Below, in pieces: positions 1-9,772 of a stretch of 64,000 bases of DNA (position 1 is its first letter; every line of letters begins with the position of its first letter). The notes under the pieces are model-generated. The model was not told the DNA's origin. It ran no database searches and saw only the letters and a program-made list of their open reading frames with translations. The stretch comes from Bacteroidota bacterium (GTDB taxonomy: Bacteria > Bacteroidota > Bacteroidia > Cytophagales > Cyclobacteriaceae). A program made the translations under genes and the position numbers. The stretch covers positions 23,700-87,699 of the forward strand of contig JAFEAL010000012.1 in NCBI GenBank assembly GCA_018266435.1, written 5' to 3'.

Positions 1-70
1 TGGTAGACACGCAGGACTTAAAATCCTGTGGCCCTTAAAGGCTGTACGGGTTCAACTCCCGTCCCGGGTA
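1..70 (+). tRNA. tRNA-Leu (anticodon TAA), 5' end cut by window
   Basis: The anticodon stem CAGGA/TCCTG closes the loop CTTAAAA, giving anticodon TAA. A long variable arm (about 41-50) marks a class II tRNA, and a T-arm with stem ACGGG/CCCGT follows. The 3' acceptor strand CCCGGGT ends with discriminator A at 70. CCA is not encoded. Roughly the first 13-15 bases (5' acceptor strand and start of the D-arm) lie before the window. Confidence 0.95.
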
Positions 71-71
71 C

Positions 72-107
72 AAGAGCCGCACCGTTTCGGTGTGGCTCTT
101 TTGTTTT
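72..107 (+). terminator. Rho-independent terminator of tRNA-Leu
   Basis: A stem of 12-13 bp (72-84 with 89-100, one G-T pair) around the loop TTTC is followed directly by a T-rich tract. It begins one base after the tRNA, so it most likely ends the tRNA transcript. Confidence 0.85.
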
Positions 108-325
108 GCCAGCGTGAACACATGGTGATCATCGGTTCTTAAATAGTAGGTAAAGGCTATACGGCATGCCGCAGGCACGTTCATTACCCGTTCCATGTAT
201 TTTTTAATCCTGTATTGGTTATTATTTTTCCTTTTTTTATTGAGCCTTAAAATTGCCTTGGCTTGATTATTTTGTCTTGTTCTGTACCAGATAAAGTCTG
301 AATTTGTTTTTCAAATCCCAAACAA

Positions 326-1918
326 ATGAATAAATACCTCATTGTATTCGTTTTTATTTCCTGCCAGTTATATGCCCAGCATAGCCCACAGCGGTGGAAC
401 TCGGGTGGCAAACTGAATCCACTACAAGCCAACATGGACATCCGGCACTATACCCTGTCGCTCAATGTCAACATACCCGAACAACGCATTGAGGGATTTG
501 TGGAAACCGAACTGATTTTAATTCAGCCGGCAGACACTATTCTTTTTGATTTGATTGATCGGTATAACGTAAAAAAAATCTGGGTTGACAATCGTCCGGC
601 TGCTTTCCTTAGAAAAAACGATCACATCTTTATCATTGGCAGAATTCAATCGGGCAGACACAAAACCAAAATTGAGTACGAAGGCAATCCTCCGGTAGCG
701 GTCAGACCCCCGTGGCTGGGTGGGTTTACCTGGTCACATGATAAAACTGGCAAACCCTGGGTGGTGATCAACTGCCAACTGGATGGAGCAAAAATTTATT
801 TTCCTTGCAAGGATCACCCCAGTGATGAACCCAATGAAGGAGTTGATTTATTTATAACCGTACCTAAAGGGCTAACCGTGGCGGCACCGGGCTTGCTGCA
901 GGGCACTTCTTCAAAAGGAGAAAAAACTACATTCCATTGGAAGACCAACTACACGATAAGCAACTACTGTGTTGTATTTAATATTGCCGATTATCAAGTA
1001 GTGAGGCAGACATACACCACAATTCTCAACAATCACGTGCCAATGGAGTTCTATGTTTTAAAGCAAGATGTAAACCAAGCACAGCAAGTGTTGAATATTC
1101 GTGCCCGGGACACCCACATATTGGAAAAATATTTTGGTGAGTACCCCTGGGCAAAAGAAAAAATAGGGATTGCTCAGGTACCCAACCCGGGCATGGAGCA
1201 TCAGACGATGATCACTTATGGTGATCCGTTTACTTACCAGCAGTTTAATGGACAATATTACTCAGCCAATCTCTTCCATGAGTTTACACATGAATGGTGG
1301 GCTAATAAAGTCACCAATAAAGATTGGGCACACATGTGGATACAAGAAGGAATTACCACTTATGCTGAAGCGCTCTGCCTCCGCGAATTAACGGGTGAGA
1401 AAGGGTATGATTCCATGATGCTCAATTTTAAAAACAGCATCCAAAACAAAAAACCGTTGGTACAAGGAGAAGAAGTAAATTCTCAGGATACTTATACCGG
1501 AGACGTTTATGTTAAAGGTGCATTTCTGATGCATACCCTGCGCTATGTGTTGGGTGATGCAGTCTTTTTTCCCGCACTAAAAAAACTGGCTGTTGATCCA
1601 AACTATACGTATGATCATTTTGTAACGACAAACGATGTTGAACAGCTATTCAGCCGGGAAGCCAAAACAGATTTGAAACCACTCTTCGATTTTTATACCA
1701 AGACTACTGATCGATTAGAAATAGGTGTAACCCAAACAGGAGTCAACACCTGGAAGATATCTCCCAAAAATTTGCCGATGAAGTTGCCTTTTGAAATCAG
1801 GTCAGACAAAGGAGAAATTAAAACAGAGCTATTCAATCAGTCTGTAAAAATCGAAAGCACTACTTTTCCTGTAATTGACCCGGGAAATCATTATTTAACA
1901 CGGATTGTCGTAGAATAA
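326..1918 (+). CDS. Secreted M1-family (gluzincin) aminopeptidase
   Basis: 530 aa zinc aminopeptidase probably acting in the periplasm or at the cell surface, removing N-terminal residues from peptides. Residues 1-17 form a signal peptide ending in YAQ. The zinc site HEFTH lies at 318-322, with the third ligand Glu341 exactly 18 residues later, as in family M1. The substrate-anchoring GxMEN motif appears as GMEH at 289-292. The N-terminal part is the beta-sandwich of M1 enzymes. At 530 aa it lacks the large C-terminal helical domain of ERAP/PepN types, like other short bacterial M1 members. It is a single gene; the next gene on this strand lies beyond the opposing tRNA-fMet. Confidence 0.9.
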   Translation: MNKYLIVFVFISCQLYAQHSPQRWNSGGKLNPLQANMDIRHYTLSLNVNIPEQRIEGFVETELILIQPADTILFDLIDRYNVKKIWVDNRPAAFLRKNDHIFIIGRIQSGRHKTKIEYEGNPPVAVRPPWLGGFTWSHDKTGKPWVVINCQLDGAKIYFPCKDHPSDEPNEGVDLFITVPKGLTVAAPGLLQGTSSKGEKTTFHWKTNYTISNYCVVFNIADYQVVRQTYTTILNNHVPMEFYVLKQDVNQAQQVLNIRARDTHILEKYFGEYPWAKEKIGIAQVPNPGMEHQTMITYGDPFTYQQFNGQYYSANLFHEFTHEWWANKVTNKDWAHMWIQEGITTYAEALCLRELTGEKGYDSMMLNFKNSIQNKKPLVQGEEVNSQDTYTGDVYVKGAFLMHTLRYVLGDAVFFPALKKLAVDPNYTYDHFVTTNDVEQLFSREAKTDLKPLFDFYTKTTDRLEIGVTQTGVNTWKISPKNLPMKLPFEIRSDKGEIKTELFNQSVKIESTTFPVIDPGNHYLTRIVVE

Positions 1919-1950
1919 TACCGTTCAGCGTAAGCGTTAGACAAACAATA

Positions 1951-1989
1951 AACCCCCAAGAAAATACCGAGAAAGCACTCTTGAGGGTT
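1951..1989 (-). terminator. Probable terminator of tRNA-fMet
   Basis: An 11-bp stem (1951-1961 with 1979-1989, one G-T pair) lies just past the 3' end of the minus-strand tRNA-fMet. The T-run on the minus strand is short, so efficiency is uncertain. It could also end the aminopeptidase transcript from the other side. Confidence 0.55.
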
Positions 1990-1995
1990 ACTTAG

Positions 1996-2068
<73 letters not shown>

Positions 2069-2079
2069 ATATAGGGCAG

Positions 2080-2111
2080 CAAAAGTAGAACCAACCGAGG
2101 TAAAAACCAAA
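2080..2111 (-). promoter_or_regulatory. Bacteroidota-type promoter of tRNA-fMet
   Basis: Read on the minus strand, TTTG (2108-2111) is followed after 20 nt by TACTTTTG (2080-2087). This fits the Bacteroidota housekeeping consensus TTTG-N(17-23)-TAnnTTTG. The -7 element ends 11 nt before the tRNA 5' end. Confidence 0.8.
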
Positions 2112-2176
2112 TCCACATCATTTTGGTTGTTATCCTTATTCGCTCTTTTGTAATTTGATGCCTTATTCTTTCAACC

Positions 2177-3202
2177 ATGATCTGCGATTTGCGAAGCGAC
2201 ACTGTAACTCAACCTACGCCTGCTATGCTTGATGCTATGATGCATGCCAAAGTGGGCGATGACGTGTTTGGCGAAGACCCCACCGTAAATAAACTGGAAA
2301 CAATGTGCGCTGAAATGCTGGGCATGGAGGGGGCAGTGTTTTGTGCTTCAGGTACGATGACCAACCAAATTGGAATTAAGATATTGACTCAACCTTACGA
2401 TGAAGTAATCTGCTACCAAGGTGCCCACATTTATAAATATGAAGGTGGCGGACTGGCCGGCAACAGCCAGGTGAGTGTGCGCTTGCTCAAAGGTAATCGG
2501 GGAAGAATTTCTGCGGAAGAAGTTTTAGCTAACATTAACAACACAAAAGATATTCATTTGCCATTAACCACAGTTGTGGCGTTGGAAAATACAGTAGTAC
2601 GTGAAGCCGGGAGCTTTTATCGGTTAAGTGAAATTGAAAAGCTGAGTGAGCTGGCCCAATCAAAAAACCTGAAGATGCACTTAGATGGAGCCCGCTTATT
2701 CAATGCACTGGTCGAAACCGGAGACCGTGCCATTGACTACGGAAAACATTTCGACAGCATTTCCATTTGCCTTTCAAAAGGATTAGGTGCACCGGTTGGC
2801 TCTGTGTTGGCTTACAAAAAAGAATACGAAACCAAAGCGAGGCGAATCCGCAAAGCATTTGGTGGAGGCATGCGCCAAGCCGGGTTTTTAGCGGCCGCAG
2901 GAATTTATGCACTCAACCACCACGTAGCACGACTGAAAGAAGACCATCTGCGCGCAAAAAAATTAGGCGAAGCTCTTCAAAAATCCTCTTGGGTGAAATC
3001 AGCAATGCCCGTAGATACTAACATTGTAATTGTAGAAGTGATCGATGGGCTTACTCCGGAAATGGTGCTTAGCAAGCTAAGTGAATGCCAGATTAAAGCG
3101 CTGCCGTTCAGTGCCACCTCTATTCGCTTTGTCACTCATCTGGACTTTACAGATGTTATGCTGGAAAAGTGTATGAGTGTTTTCTCTAAAATAAATTTTT
3201 GA
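2177..3202 (+). CDS. ltaE: Low-specificity L-threonine aldolase
   Basis: 341 aa cytosolic PLP enzyme of the beta-eliminating lyase family. It cleaves L-threonine or allo-threonine to glycine and acetaldehyde. The N-terminus DLRSDTVTQPTPAM and the GDDVFGEDP segment near residue 30 are signatures of the family. The PLP-binding lysine is K201 in SICLSKGLGAP. Length is normal. The next gene starts 9 nt downstream on the same strand, so they may be co-transcribed. Confidence 0.93.
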   Translation: MICDLRSDTVTQPTPAMLDAMMHAKVGDDVFGEDPTVNKLETMCAEMLGMEGAVFCASGTMTNQIGIKILTQPYDEVICYQGAHIYKYEGGGLAGNSQVSVRLLKGNRGRISAEEVLANINNTKDIHLPLTTVVALENTVVREAGSFYRLSEIEKLSELAQSKNLKMHLDGARLFNALVETGDRAIDYGKHFDSISICLSKGLGAPVGSVLAYKKEYETKARRIRKAFGGGMRQAGFLAAAGIYALNHHVARLKEDHLRAKKLGEALQKSSWVKSAMPVDTNIVIVEVIDGLTPEMVLSKLSECQIKALPFSATSIRFVTHLDFTDVMLEKCMSVFSKINF

Positions 3203-3211
3203 AATTAAGAT

Positions 3212-4495
3212 TTGCTAATAAACCCCGTGCTGAATTACTCCACCCCTCCTTTGGCCGAGCGCATGCGGCCAGTTTCACTCGATGACCTGATCGGCCAAGA
3301 ACATTTGGTGGGTGCAAACGGAATTATACGCAAAGCCATACAAAGTGGAAATGTACCCTCCATGATTTTGTGGGGCCCCCCCGGTGTAGGGAAAACTACC
3401 ATTGCCAATATTATTGCTCACGAAGTAAAAAGACCGTTTCACACGTTGAGCGCAGTGAGTGCCGGTGTAAAAGATGTGCGCGAAGTAATTGACAAAGCCA
3501 AGTATTCCACACGAGCTATTTTATTTATTGATGAAATTCACCGGTTTAATAAATCACAACAAGACGCTTTGTTGGGTGCGGTGGAGAAAGGAACGATCAC
3601 ATTGATTGGAGCCACTACCGAAAATCCTTCATTCGAAGTTAACTCGGCCTTGCTTTCGCGCTGCCAGGTGTATACCCTAAAATCATTAGATGAAAGCGAC
3701 TTGCTGAAATTGGTGCATCAGGCACTGACTCGCGATGAGGTTTTGAAAAAAAGAAAAATCTCGGTTAAAGAACATCAGGCTTTACTGAATATTTCCGGAG
3801 GAGATGCACGAAAATTATTGAATCTCATACAACTGATCAGCGAATCTGTTGAGGGAGATATAGACGTAACCGATGAGCTGGTCATCAATACAGCACAGAA
3901 ACATATTGCCATTTACGATAAAAGTGGCGAACAACATTACGACATCATTTCTGCATTTATCAAATCCTTGCGCGGCAGCGATCCTAATGCTGCCGTTTAC
4001 TATTTAGCAAGAATGATTGAGGGTGGTGAGGATGTAAAATTTATTGCACGAAGAATGGTCATCCTGGCCAGCGAAGACATCGGCAATGCCAACCCCACCG
4101 CGCTCATTATGGCTACTACCACATTTCAGGCAGTAAACCTGATTGGTTATCCGGAAGCACAATTGATTCTTTCGCAATGTGCCATTTATCTTGCCTGCTC
4201 GCCCAAAAGTAATTCGGCCACCGTGGCCATTGGCACGGCCATGAATGCCGTGCACGAAAACGGAGATTTGCCCGTGCCGTTGTCTATCCGCAATGCCCCG
4301 ACTAAACTGATGAAAGACATGGGCTATGGAAAACAATATCAGTATGCCCACAACTACGAAAAAAATTTTGTGGATATGGAATTTCTTCCGGATAAAATTA
4401 AAGGCACAAAATTTTATGAGCCGGGCAAAAATGCACGCGAAGAAGAACTCAGAAATTATTTAAAAAAACTTTGGAAAGAAAAATACGGATATTAA
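3212..4495 (+). CDS. rarA: Replication-associated recombination protein A (RarA/MgsA AAA+ ATPase)
   Basis: 427 aa clamp-loader-like AAA+ ATPase acting at stalled replication forks. The LAERMRP...IGQEHL start is typical. Walker A is GPPGVGKT (55-62) and Walker B is LFIDEIHRF near 105. The C-terminal half is the MgsA tetramerisation domain. There is no ATG at the expected N-terminus; the start is TTG at 3212 or GTG at 3227, both with weak ribosome binding sites. It probably forms a transcript with the threonine aldolase 9 nt upstream. Confidence 0.93.
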   Translation: MLINPVLNYSTPPLAERMRPVSLDDLIGQEHLVGANGIIRKAIQSGNVPSMILWGPPGVGKTTIANIIAHEVKRPFHTLSAVSAGVKDVREVIDKAKYSTRAILFIDEIHRFNKSQQDALLGAVEKGTITLIGATTENPSFEVNSALLSRCQVYTLKSLDESDLLKLVHQALTRDEVLKKRKISVKEHQALLNISGGDARKLLNLIQLISESVEGDIDVTDELVINTAQKHIAIYDKSGEQHYDIISAFIKSLRGSDPNAAVYYLARMIEGGEDVKFIARRMVILASEDIGNANPTALIMATTTFQAVNLIGYPEAQLILSQCAIYLACSPKSNSATVAIGTAMNAVHENGDLPVPLSIRNAPTKLMKDMGYGKQYQYAHNYEKNFVDMEFLPDKIKGTKFYEPGKNAREEELRNYLKKLWKEKYGY

Positions 4496-4559
4496 AGCCT
4501 CATGACCCCAACCTGTAAATTGCTTTTGCGTTTTGGTTTTTAAATGGTAAATAAATTCA

Positions 4560-6626
4560 ATGCAACGCCTCATCTTTGAATCATCGCCTGCTTATATTCT
4601 GCTGTGCTTTGCACTTGGCTTAGGCTACGCCTTTTTATTATACCGATCGAAACACATATGGAGCAAAAAAATCAACCAACTTCTTTTTGTCTTGCGCTTT
4701 GCTGTGGTGTCGTTGCTTTCTTTTTTGCTTGTGGGCCCGGTTCTAAAACTAATAACCAATACCTATGAAAAGCCCACACTTGCATTGATCCTTGATAACT
4801 CTGCTTCGCTTGCCGGGAAAGTTGATTCTGCACAAATGGAGAAAGACCTGTTGGTTACAACCCGGCAGTGGAAAGACGCAGGCTATGAGGTGGTGTGGAG
4901 AAATCTCTCGGGCAACGAAATCAACCAACTGAAACAAGCCAACAAATCGTCAGACCTGACTGGTGCTCTTCGCTCAGTGGTCAATGAGTTTGAAGGCAAA
5001 AACCTGTCGGGCATTGTGCTGCTGTCAGACGGTATTTATAATTCGGGTACTTCACCCTTGTTTACCTCCTGGCGTGTGCCGATCACTACAGTGGGATTAG
5101 GCGATACCACCGAGCATGCCGATTTAATTTTGAAAAATGTAGCCTACAACAAAATTGCCTACCAGGGCAATCAGTTTCCGGTGCGAGCCGAGGTGGCCGT
5201 ACAGCATTTGGCCAGCGAAGAAGTAACAGTTTCAGTTTTAAAAAATGGAATTGTGCTGCATCAGCAAAAGAAAAACTCTGGCAGTAAATCCATTATGGAG
5301 TTTGATTTTTTAATCGATGCCAAAGACAAAGGCATGCAGTCCTTAACGGTGGTTGTTACGCCAGTGGCCAATGAATATAATTTAAAAAATAACCAAACTT
5401 CCGTTTTTGTAGATGTCGTGGAGGGAAAGAAAAAAATATTAGTTATTGCTCCGGCACCCCACCCCGACCTGAAAGCCTTGCGATCAGTAGTTGAAAAGAA
5501 TTCCAATTACGAATTTATCCTGCATATCCCCGGGATTTCAAAAACTGACCCCAAACTGTTGCAGCCCGATCAGACAGAATTAGTAGTCTTTTATAACCCG
5601 ATCGACTATGAAGCTAAAACCAATTTACTGCATACCCAGCTAAGCCAGTCAAAATCTTCAATCTTATACATCTTGGGCAGAAGCAGTAACTTAAGATTAC
5701 TGCAGACCCACGGAATTCCCTTTGCGTTCAGCAATAGTTCTCAAACAGATGAGGTTACCCCGGTGGCCAATTTCAATTTTTCTGATTTTTCTCTCCCTGA
5801 AAAAAGTAACACAATGTTTGCGTCTTATCCTCCTGTGCAGGTACCGTTGGGTAAATTTATTTTCCCGCCCAATGCCCGGGCACTATTAAACCAACGCATC
5901 GGCAATGTGGCTACTGACCGGCCGCTGATCTTATTTTGGGATGAAAGCGGGAAAAAACGTGCCGCTATATTGGGTGATGGGTTTTGGCAGTGGCGTATGG
6001 CGGAGTTTTCAAAAACAGAAAAAACCGAAACATTTGATGACGTATTTTTAAAAACCATTCAATACCTCAGCACGCTGGAAGACAAAAGAAAATTTAAGTT
6101 TTTCACTCTTCAAAATGAATTTAGCGAAGATATTCCGGTTACGTTTGAAGGGCAAGTGTACAATGACTTGTTTGAAAAAATCTATGGTAATAAAATTGAC
6201 ATTACCCTTCGCGATGCAAAAGGGAAAACCACTTTGTATGATTATGTGTTGAGCCCGGGTGGCGAACGGTACCGTATTGGGGGAATGAAAGAAGGAGCCT
6301 ATCAATTTATGGCCTCTACCGTGGTCAATTCAAAAAAAGAAAATGTGAGTGGAAGGTTTTTAGTCCTTGCCCAAAATATTGAACAGCAAAACCAGATTGC
6401 TGATTTTGGGTTGCTCAGAAAATTGGCTCAGGCTACAGGAGGAAAATTTTTTAAGTTCTCAGGTATAAACCAACTGGCTGCAAGTTTTTCTGAGAAAAAA
6501 ACAGCACAAGTAATCCATTCAGAAGAAACATTCAACCCGCTGATTCAGGCGAAGGGGTACTTTTTTCTTTTGCTGCTCTTGGTCAGTGCAGAGTGGTTCT
6601 TGCGAAAATATCGAGGAGGCTATTGA
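4560..6626 (+). CDS. Inner-membrane protein with VWA-like periplasmic domain
   Basis: 688 aa. Two N-terminal membrane segments (about 10-28 and 41-60) and one at the C-terminus (about 665-683) frame a large soluble region. A VWA-like fold begins at LALILDNSAS (74-83), with VLLSDGIYNSG further on resembling the second VWA strand. The metal-site motif is DNSAS rather than the usual DxSxS with later Thr/Asp, so metal binding is uncertain. The layout matches Bacteroidota proteins annotated as VWA or glutamine-amidotransferase-like membrane proteins, often linked to aerotolerance (Bat-like) clusters; no such cluster is present here. Function not known. Confidence 0.75.
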   Translation: MQRLIFESSPAYILLCFALGLGYAFLLYRSKHIWSKKINQLLFVLRFAVVSLLSFLLVGPVLKLITNTYEKPTLALILDNSASLAGKVDSAQMEKDLLVTTRQWKDAGYEVVWRNLSGNEINQLKQANKSSDLTGALRSVVNEFEGKNLSGIVLLSDGIYNSGTSPLFTSWRVPITTVGLGDTTEHADLILKNVAYNKIAYQGNQFPVRAEVAVQHLASEEVTVSVLKNGIVLHQQKKNSGSKSIMEFDFLIDAKDKGMQSLTVVVTPVANEYNLKNNQTSVFVDVVEGKKKILVIAPAPHPDLKALRSVVEKNSNYEFILHIPGISKTDPKLLQPDQTELVVFYNPIDYEAKTNLLHTQLSQSKSSILYILGRSSNLRLLQTHGIPFAFSNSSQTDEVTPVANFNFSDFSLPEKSNTMFASYPPVQVPLGKFIFPPNARALLNQRIGNVATDRPLILFWDESGKKRAAILGDGFWQWRMAEFSKTEKTETFDDVFLKTIQYLSTLEDKRKFKFFTLQNEFSEDIPVTFEGQVYNDLFEKIYGNKIDITLRDAKGKTTLYDYVLSPGGERYRIGGMKEGAYQFMASTVVNSKKENVSGRFLVLAQNIEQQNQIADFGLLRKLAQATGGKFFKFSGINQLAASFSEKKTAQVIHSEETFNPLIQAKGYFFLLLLLVSAEWFLRKYRGGY

Positions 6627-7103
6627 ACGAGCCATGAGGGGTAGGGATTAGTGGCGGTATAGATTGTAGGTACCTTTGGATAATTAAAGTATCCAAAGTT
6701 ACTTACCAAAGACCGTATGCTAAGGATGCAGCAAAACCCGTCTTAGCTGGTAAGTATTTGATGCTTTCAATACGGTATGCTGAGATATCTGACTTACCCT
6801 TCGATACTGTTGCAAATGTAAGCAGTTTTAGTTCGTTCAAATGGGTAGTAATTCTTTCCCCAGAGAGGCTGTCCAGTTTATGATAGAAGATGTTATGGAC
6901 TCTTCTTTTTTGCAGGTATAGTTTTTTGATTGTAAGATCAATTTCATTTATATACCCATGGTGTGGCCAAGAAAAAATTACAAGATGAAAGAGTGGAACC
7001 TGAGGCTAGATAAAGGACAGCCCACTTTACTCAACAAGTAAGAAGTAAATCATTAAGAAAAAATAAAATCCTACACTTAGCCGGGTAAATTGTATTTTCG
7101 CGC
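6627..7103. other. 477-nt gap without an intact gene
   Basis: Between the VWA-like gene and era. The only coding-like signal is a stop-to-stop open frame of 100 codons on the minus strand (6706-7005), listed separately. The last 60 nt, AT-rich and carrying TATTTTCG near 7093, should hold the era promoter. No terminator hairpin was recognised after the VWA-like gene. Confidence 0.6.
6703..7005 (-). pseudogene. Possible decayed gene remnant
   Basis: On the minus strand a frame stays open for 100 codons from just after a TAG (7006-7008) to a TAA (6703-6705), but has no ATG, GTG or TTG in its first half. The translation has coding-like composition, including segments such as YINEIDLTIKKLYLQKRR and ending SLAYGLW. 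I do not recognise the family. It may be a 5'-truncated gene or chance; the stop density of the other five frames is high. Confidence 0.3.
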
Positions 7104-7976
7104 ATGCACCGATCCGGCTTCGTCAGCATCATTGGTAAACCCAACGTGGGCAAAAGCAGTTTGATGAACAAGCTGGTGGGGGAGAGCCTATCCATCATTA
7201 CGGCTAAAGCCCAAACTACCCGCCATCGCATTATGGGCATCATCAATGGCGATGATTTTCAGGTGGTCTATTCCGACACGCCCGGTCTGCTCGAACCCAA
7301 ATATGAACTTCACCAAGCCATGATGAATTATGTGAAGGTCTCGTTAGAAGATGCCGATGTGATTTTACTGATTGTGGAACTGGGTGAAAAATTTGATGAA
7401 ACACTTTTTGCCAAGTTTCAAAAATTTCAAACTCCGATTATTCTGGTCATCAATAAAATTGATTTGGCCAAAGGCTCGCAAGTACATGACAAAATTGAGT
7501 ATTGGAAAGATTTTATAGCGGCTAAAGAAATCATTCCGGTATCGGCCAAGACGGGTGAAAATTTAGATCAGATTTTACCTGCAATCAAAAATTATTTACC
7601 CGAACACCCCGGCTTTTATCCAAAAGAAGAATTGACCGACCGCAGTGAGCGCTTTTTTGCCTCCGAGATTATTCGTGAAAAAATATTTCTTAATTACGAA
7701 CAAGAAATTCCTTACAGTTGCGAAGTAGCCATCGAATCGTTTAAAGAAGAAGAGAACATTATTCGCATTCGTTCTGTCATCTATGTTGAGCGCGACTCGC
7801 AAAAAGGAATTGTAATTGGCAAAGCCGGAAGTTCATTAAAAAAAGTAGGTGTAGAAGCCCGTAAAGATTTGGAGTCATTCTTTGGCAAAAAAATCTTTCT
7901 CGAAACACACGTGAAAGTGTCTGATAATTGGCGCAAACAAAAACTGAGGCTGAAACAATTTGGATACGAAAACTAA
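7104..7976 (+). CDS. era: GTPase Era
   Basis: 290 aa GTPase that binds the 3' end of 16S rRNA and helps 30S assembly. G1 is GKPNVGKS (11-18), G3 DTPG (58-61) and G4 NKID (117-120). A C-terminal KH RNA-binding domain (about 200-285) carries GIVIGKAGSSLKKVG. Full length for the family. It is followed 83 nt later by the related GTPase gene der on the same strand, a pairing of two ribosome-assembly GTPases. Confidence 0.96.
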   Translation: MHRSGFVSIIGKPNVGKSSLMNKLVGESLSIITAKAQTTRHRIMGIINGDDFQVVYSDTPGLLEPKYELHQAMMNYVKVSLEDADVILLIVELGEKFDETLFAKFQKFQTPIILVINKIDLAKGSQVHDKIEYWKDFIAAKEIIPVSAKTGENLDQILPAIKNYLPEHPGFYPKEELTDRSERFFASEIIREKIFLNYEQEIPYSCEVAIESFKEEENIIRIRSVIYVERDSQKGIVIGKAGSSLKKVGVEARKDLESFFGKKIFLETHVKVSDNWRKQKLRLKQFGYEN

Positions 7977-8059
7977 CCTTTGATAACCCGGTTCATTTTT
8001 TTACCCTGCAAAGTTTCAAACTAATTAACACCTTTGCACTTTAATTCGATTTCTGATTA

Positions 8060-9367
8060 ATGGCAAACATCGTAGCAATAGTAGGCAGGCCCAACGTGGG
8101 CAAATCCACACTTTTTAACAGGCTTGTAGAACAGCGGCAAGCGATTATGGACGATATGCCAGGCGTAACGCGCGATCGTCATTACGGTTATGCTGAATGG
8201 ACCGGAAAATTTTTTACCGTGATCGATACGGGCGGCTATGTTACGGGTTCTGACGACAAATTTGAATCGCAGATACGAAGGCAAGTTGAATTGGCCCTGG
8301 AAGAATGCTCGGCAGTTATTTTCATGGTTGATAGCCAACAAGGACTGACCGGCTACGACAAAGAGTTTGCCAACATCATTCGCAAATCAAAAAAAACGGT
8401 ATTTATTGCGGCCAATAAGATAGACACTCCAAACCAAACAGCAGCAGCTTCTGAGTTTTATGAGTTGGGCATGGGCGAAGTTTACCCGGTATCAGCCGAA
8501 AACGGATCAGGCACAGGTGATTTGTTAGATGAATTGGTTAAGGTGTTTCCATCAGAAGGAATAAAGGATCCTAATTCAGGCATACCTAAAATTGCCATTC
8601 TCGGCCGGCCCAATGTGGGCAAGTCATCGTTGCTTAATGTGCTGTTAGGCAAAGAACGCAGCATTGTTACAGACGAAGCAGGCACTACGCGAGATGCCAT
8701 CCATTCGCATTACAAAATGTATGGCAAAGATTTTATCCTGATCGATACAGCCGGCATCCGCAAAAAAAGTAAAGTAATTGAAGATGTGGAGTTCTATTCA
8801 GTGTTGCGGTCACTTCGGGCCTTGGAAGAGTGTGATGTGTGCATTATTGTAATTGATGCCGATCGTGGGTTAGAGTCGCAAGATGTAAATATTATTAGCC
8901 TGGCTCAAAAACAAGGAAAAGCAATGGTAATCATGGTCAACAAATGGGACTTAATTGAAAAAGACGGCAAGACGGCAGACAAACTAAAAAAGGACATGCA
9001 AGATAAAATTGCACCTATAAGTTATATCCCATTTGTTTTTGCTTCTGCCCTAACCAAGCAGCGGATTTTTCAGGTGATTGAAAAAGCAGTTGAAGCCTAC
9101 CAAAACAAAACAAAAAAAATAGCCACTTCAGAACTTAACAGTGAGTTATTGCCGGAGATTGCCCATTACCCGCCCCCCGCTATCAAGGGCAAGCACATCC
9201 AAATCAAGTACATTACACAGGTAGCTGCTAAAACCCCCACTTTCGTGTTTTTCTGCAATTTGCCTCAGTATATTCAGGAGTCTTATCAACGTTTTTTGGA
9301 AAACCGATTGCGTGAGAAGTTTGATTTGGAGGGTACCCCGGTGAGGTTATTTTTTAGAAAAAAATAA
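8060..9367 (+). CDS. der: GTPase Der (EngA), tandem G domains
   Basis: 435 aa essential GTPase for 50S ribosomal subunit maturation. It has two G domains in tandem: G1 motifs GRPNVGKS at 9-16 and 182-189, with DTGG and DTAG G3 motifs and the G4 NKID and NKWD. A C-terminal KH-like domain follows from about residue 345. Normal length. The upstream gap of 83 nt from era is long enough for its own promoter. Confidence 0.96.
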   Translation: MANIVAIVGRPNVGKSTLFNRLVEQRQAIMDDMPGVTRDRHYGYAEWTGKFFTVIDTGGYVTGSDDKFESQIRRQVELALEECSAVIFMVDSQQGLTGYDKEFANIIRKSKKTVFIAANKIDTPNQTAAASEFYELGMGEVYPVSAENGSGTGDLLDELVKVFPSEGIKDPNSGIPKIAILGRPNVGKSSLLNVLLGKERSIVTDEAGTTRDAIHSHYKMYGKDFILIDTAGIRKKSKVIEDVEFYSVLRSLRALEECDVCIIVIDADRGLESQDVNIISLAQKQGKAMVIMVNKWDLIEKDGKTADKLKKDMQDKIAPISYIPFVFASALTKQRIFQVIEKAVEAYQNKTKKIATSELNSELLPEIAHYPPPAIKGKHIQIKYITQVAAKTPTFVFFCNLPQYIQESYQRFLENRLREKFDLEGTPVRLFFRKK

Positions 9368-9446
9368 AGTGGCAACGTTTGCAGCAGTGAATGGAGCCCT
9401 GCTTTTGACCTCATTTAACTGAGAAAGCAATAATTTTTCTGATTTC

Positions 9447-9479
9447 TTGATTTAAAATCAATCTGTCCACTTATATTTG
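9447..9479 (+). promoter_or_regulatory. Bacteroidota-type promoter of the small lipoprotein gene
   Basis: TTG at 9447-9449 and TATATTTG at 9472-9479, spaced by 22 nt, match the Bacteroidota consensus. The start codon of the 80-aa lipoprotein lies 25 nt downstream of the -7 element. Confidence 0.8.
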
Positions 9480-9504
9480 CGGGCAAATTTATAACCTGTA
9501 AACT

Positions 9505-9747
9505 ATGAAAAAATTGTTCGCACTCATGATGGTATGCGGCTTTGCTGTTGCATTTACTGCATGCGGTAACAAAGCAAAAGAAGAAGCTGCTGCAAAAGCA
9601 AAAGCTGACTCTGTAGCTGCTGCTGCAAAAGCTGATTCCATTAAGAAAGTTGAAGAGGCTGCTGCCGCTGTAGCGAAAGCAAAAGCTGACTCTGTTGCAA
9701 AAGCAGATTCAGTAGCCAAAGCCACTTCAGCAAAAAAGAAGAAGTAA
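9505..9747 (+). CDS. Small Ala/Lys-repeat lipoprotein
   Basis: 80 aa. Residues 1-19 form a signal peptide ending in the lipobox FTAC, so Cys20 should be lipidated. The mature part is almost wholly Ala, Lys, Asp, Ser, Glu and Val, built of repeats of the type AKADSVA, which predict one continuous helix or Ala-zipper coiled coil. It ends in KKKK. A consensus promoter upstream and a strong terminator downstream suggest an abundant, monocistronic mRNA. By size and architecture it resembles Braun-type lipoprotein, but I see no proven homology; outer-membrane or periplasmic spacer function is inference. Confidence 0.8.
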   Translation: MKKLFALMMVCGFAVAFTACGNKAKEEAAAKAKADSVAAAAKADSIKKVEEAAAAVAKAKADSVAKADSVAKATSAKKKK

Positions 9748-9772
9748 TCTCTTACCAAGAGATTTTCCCGGG

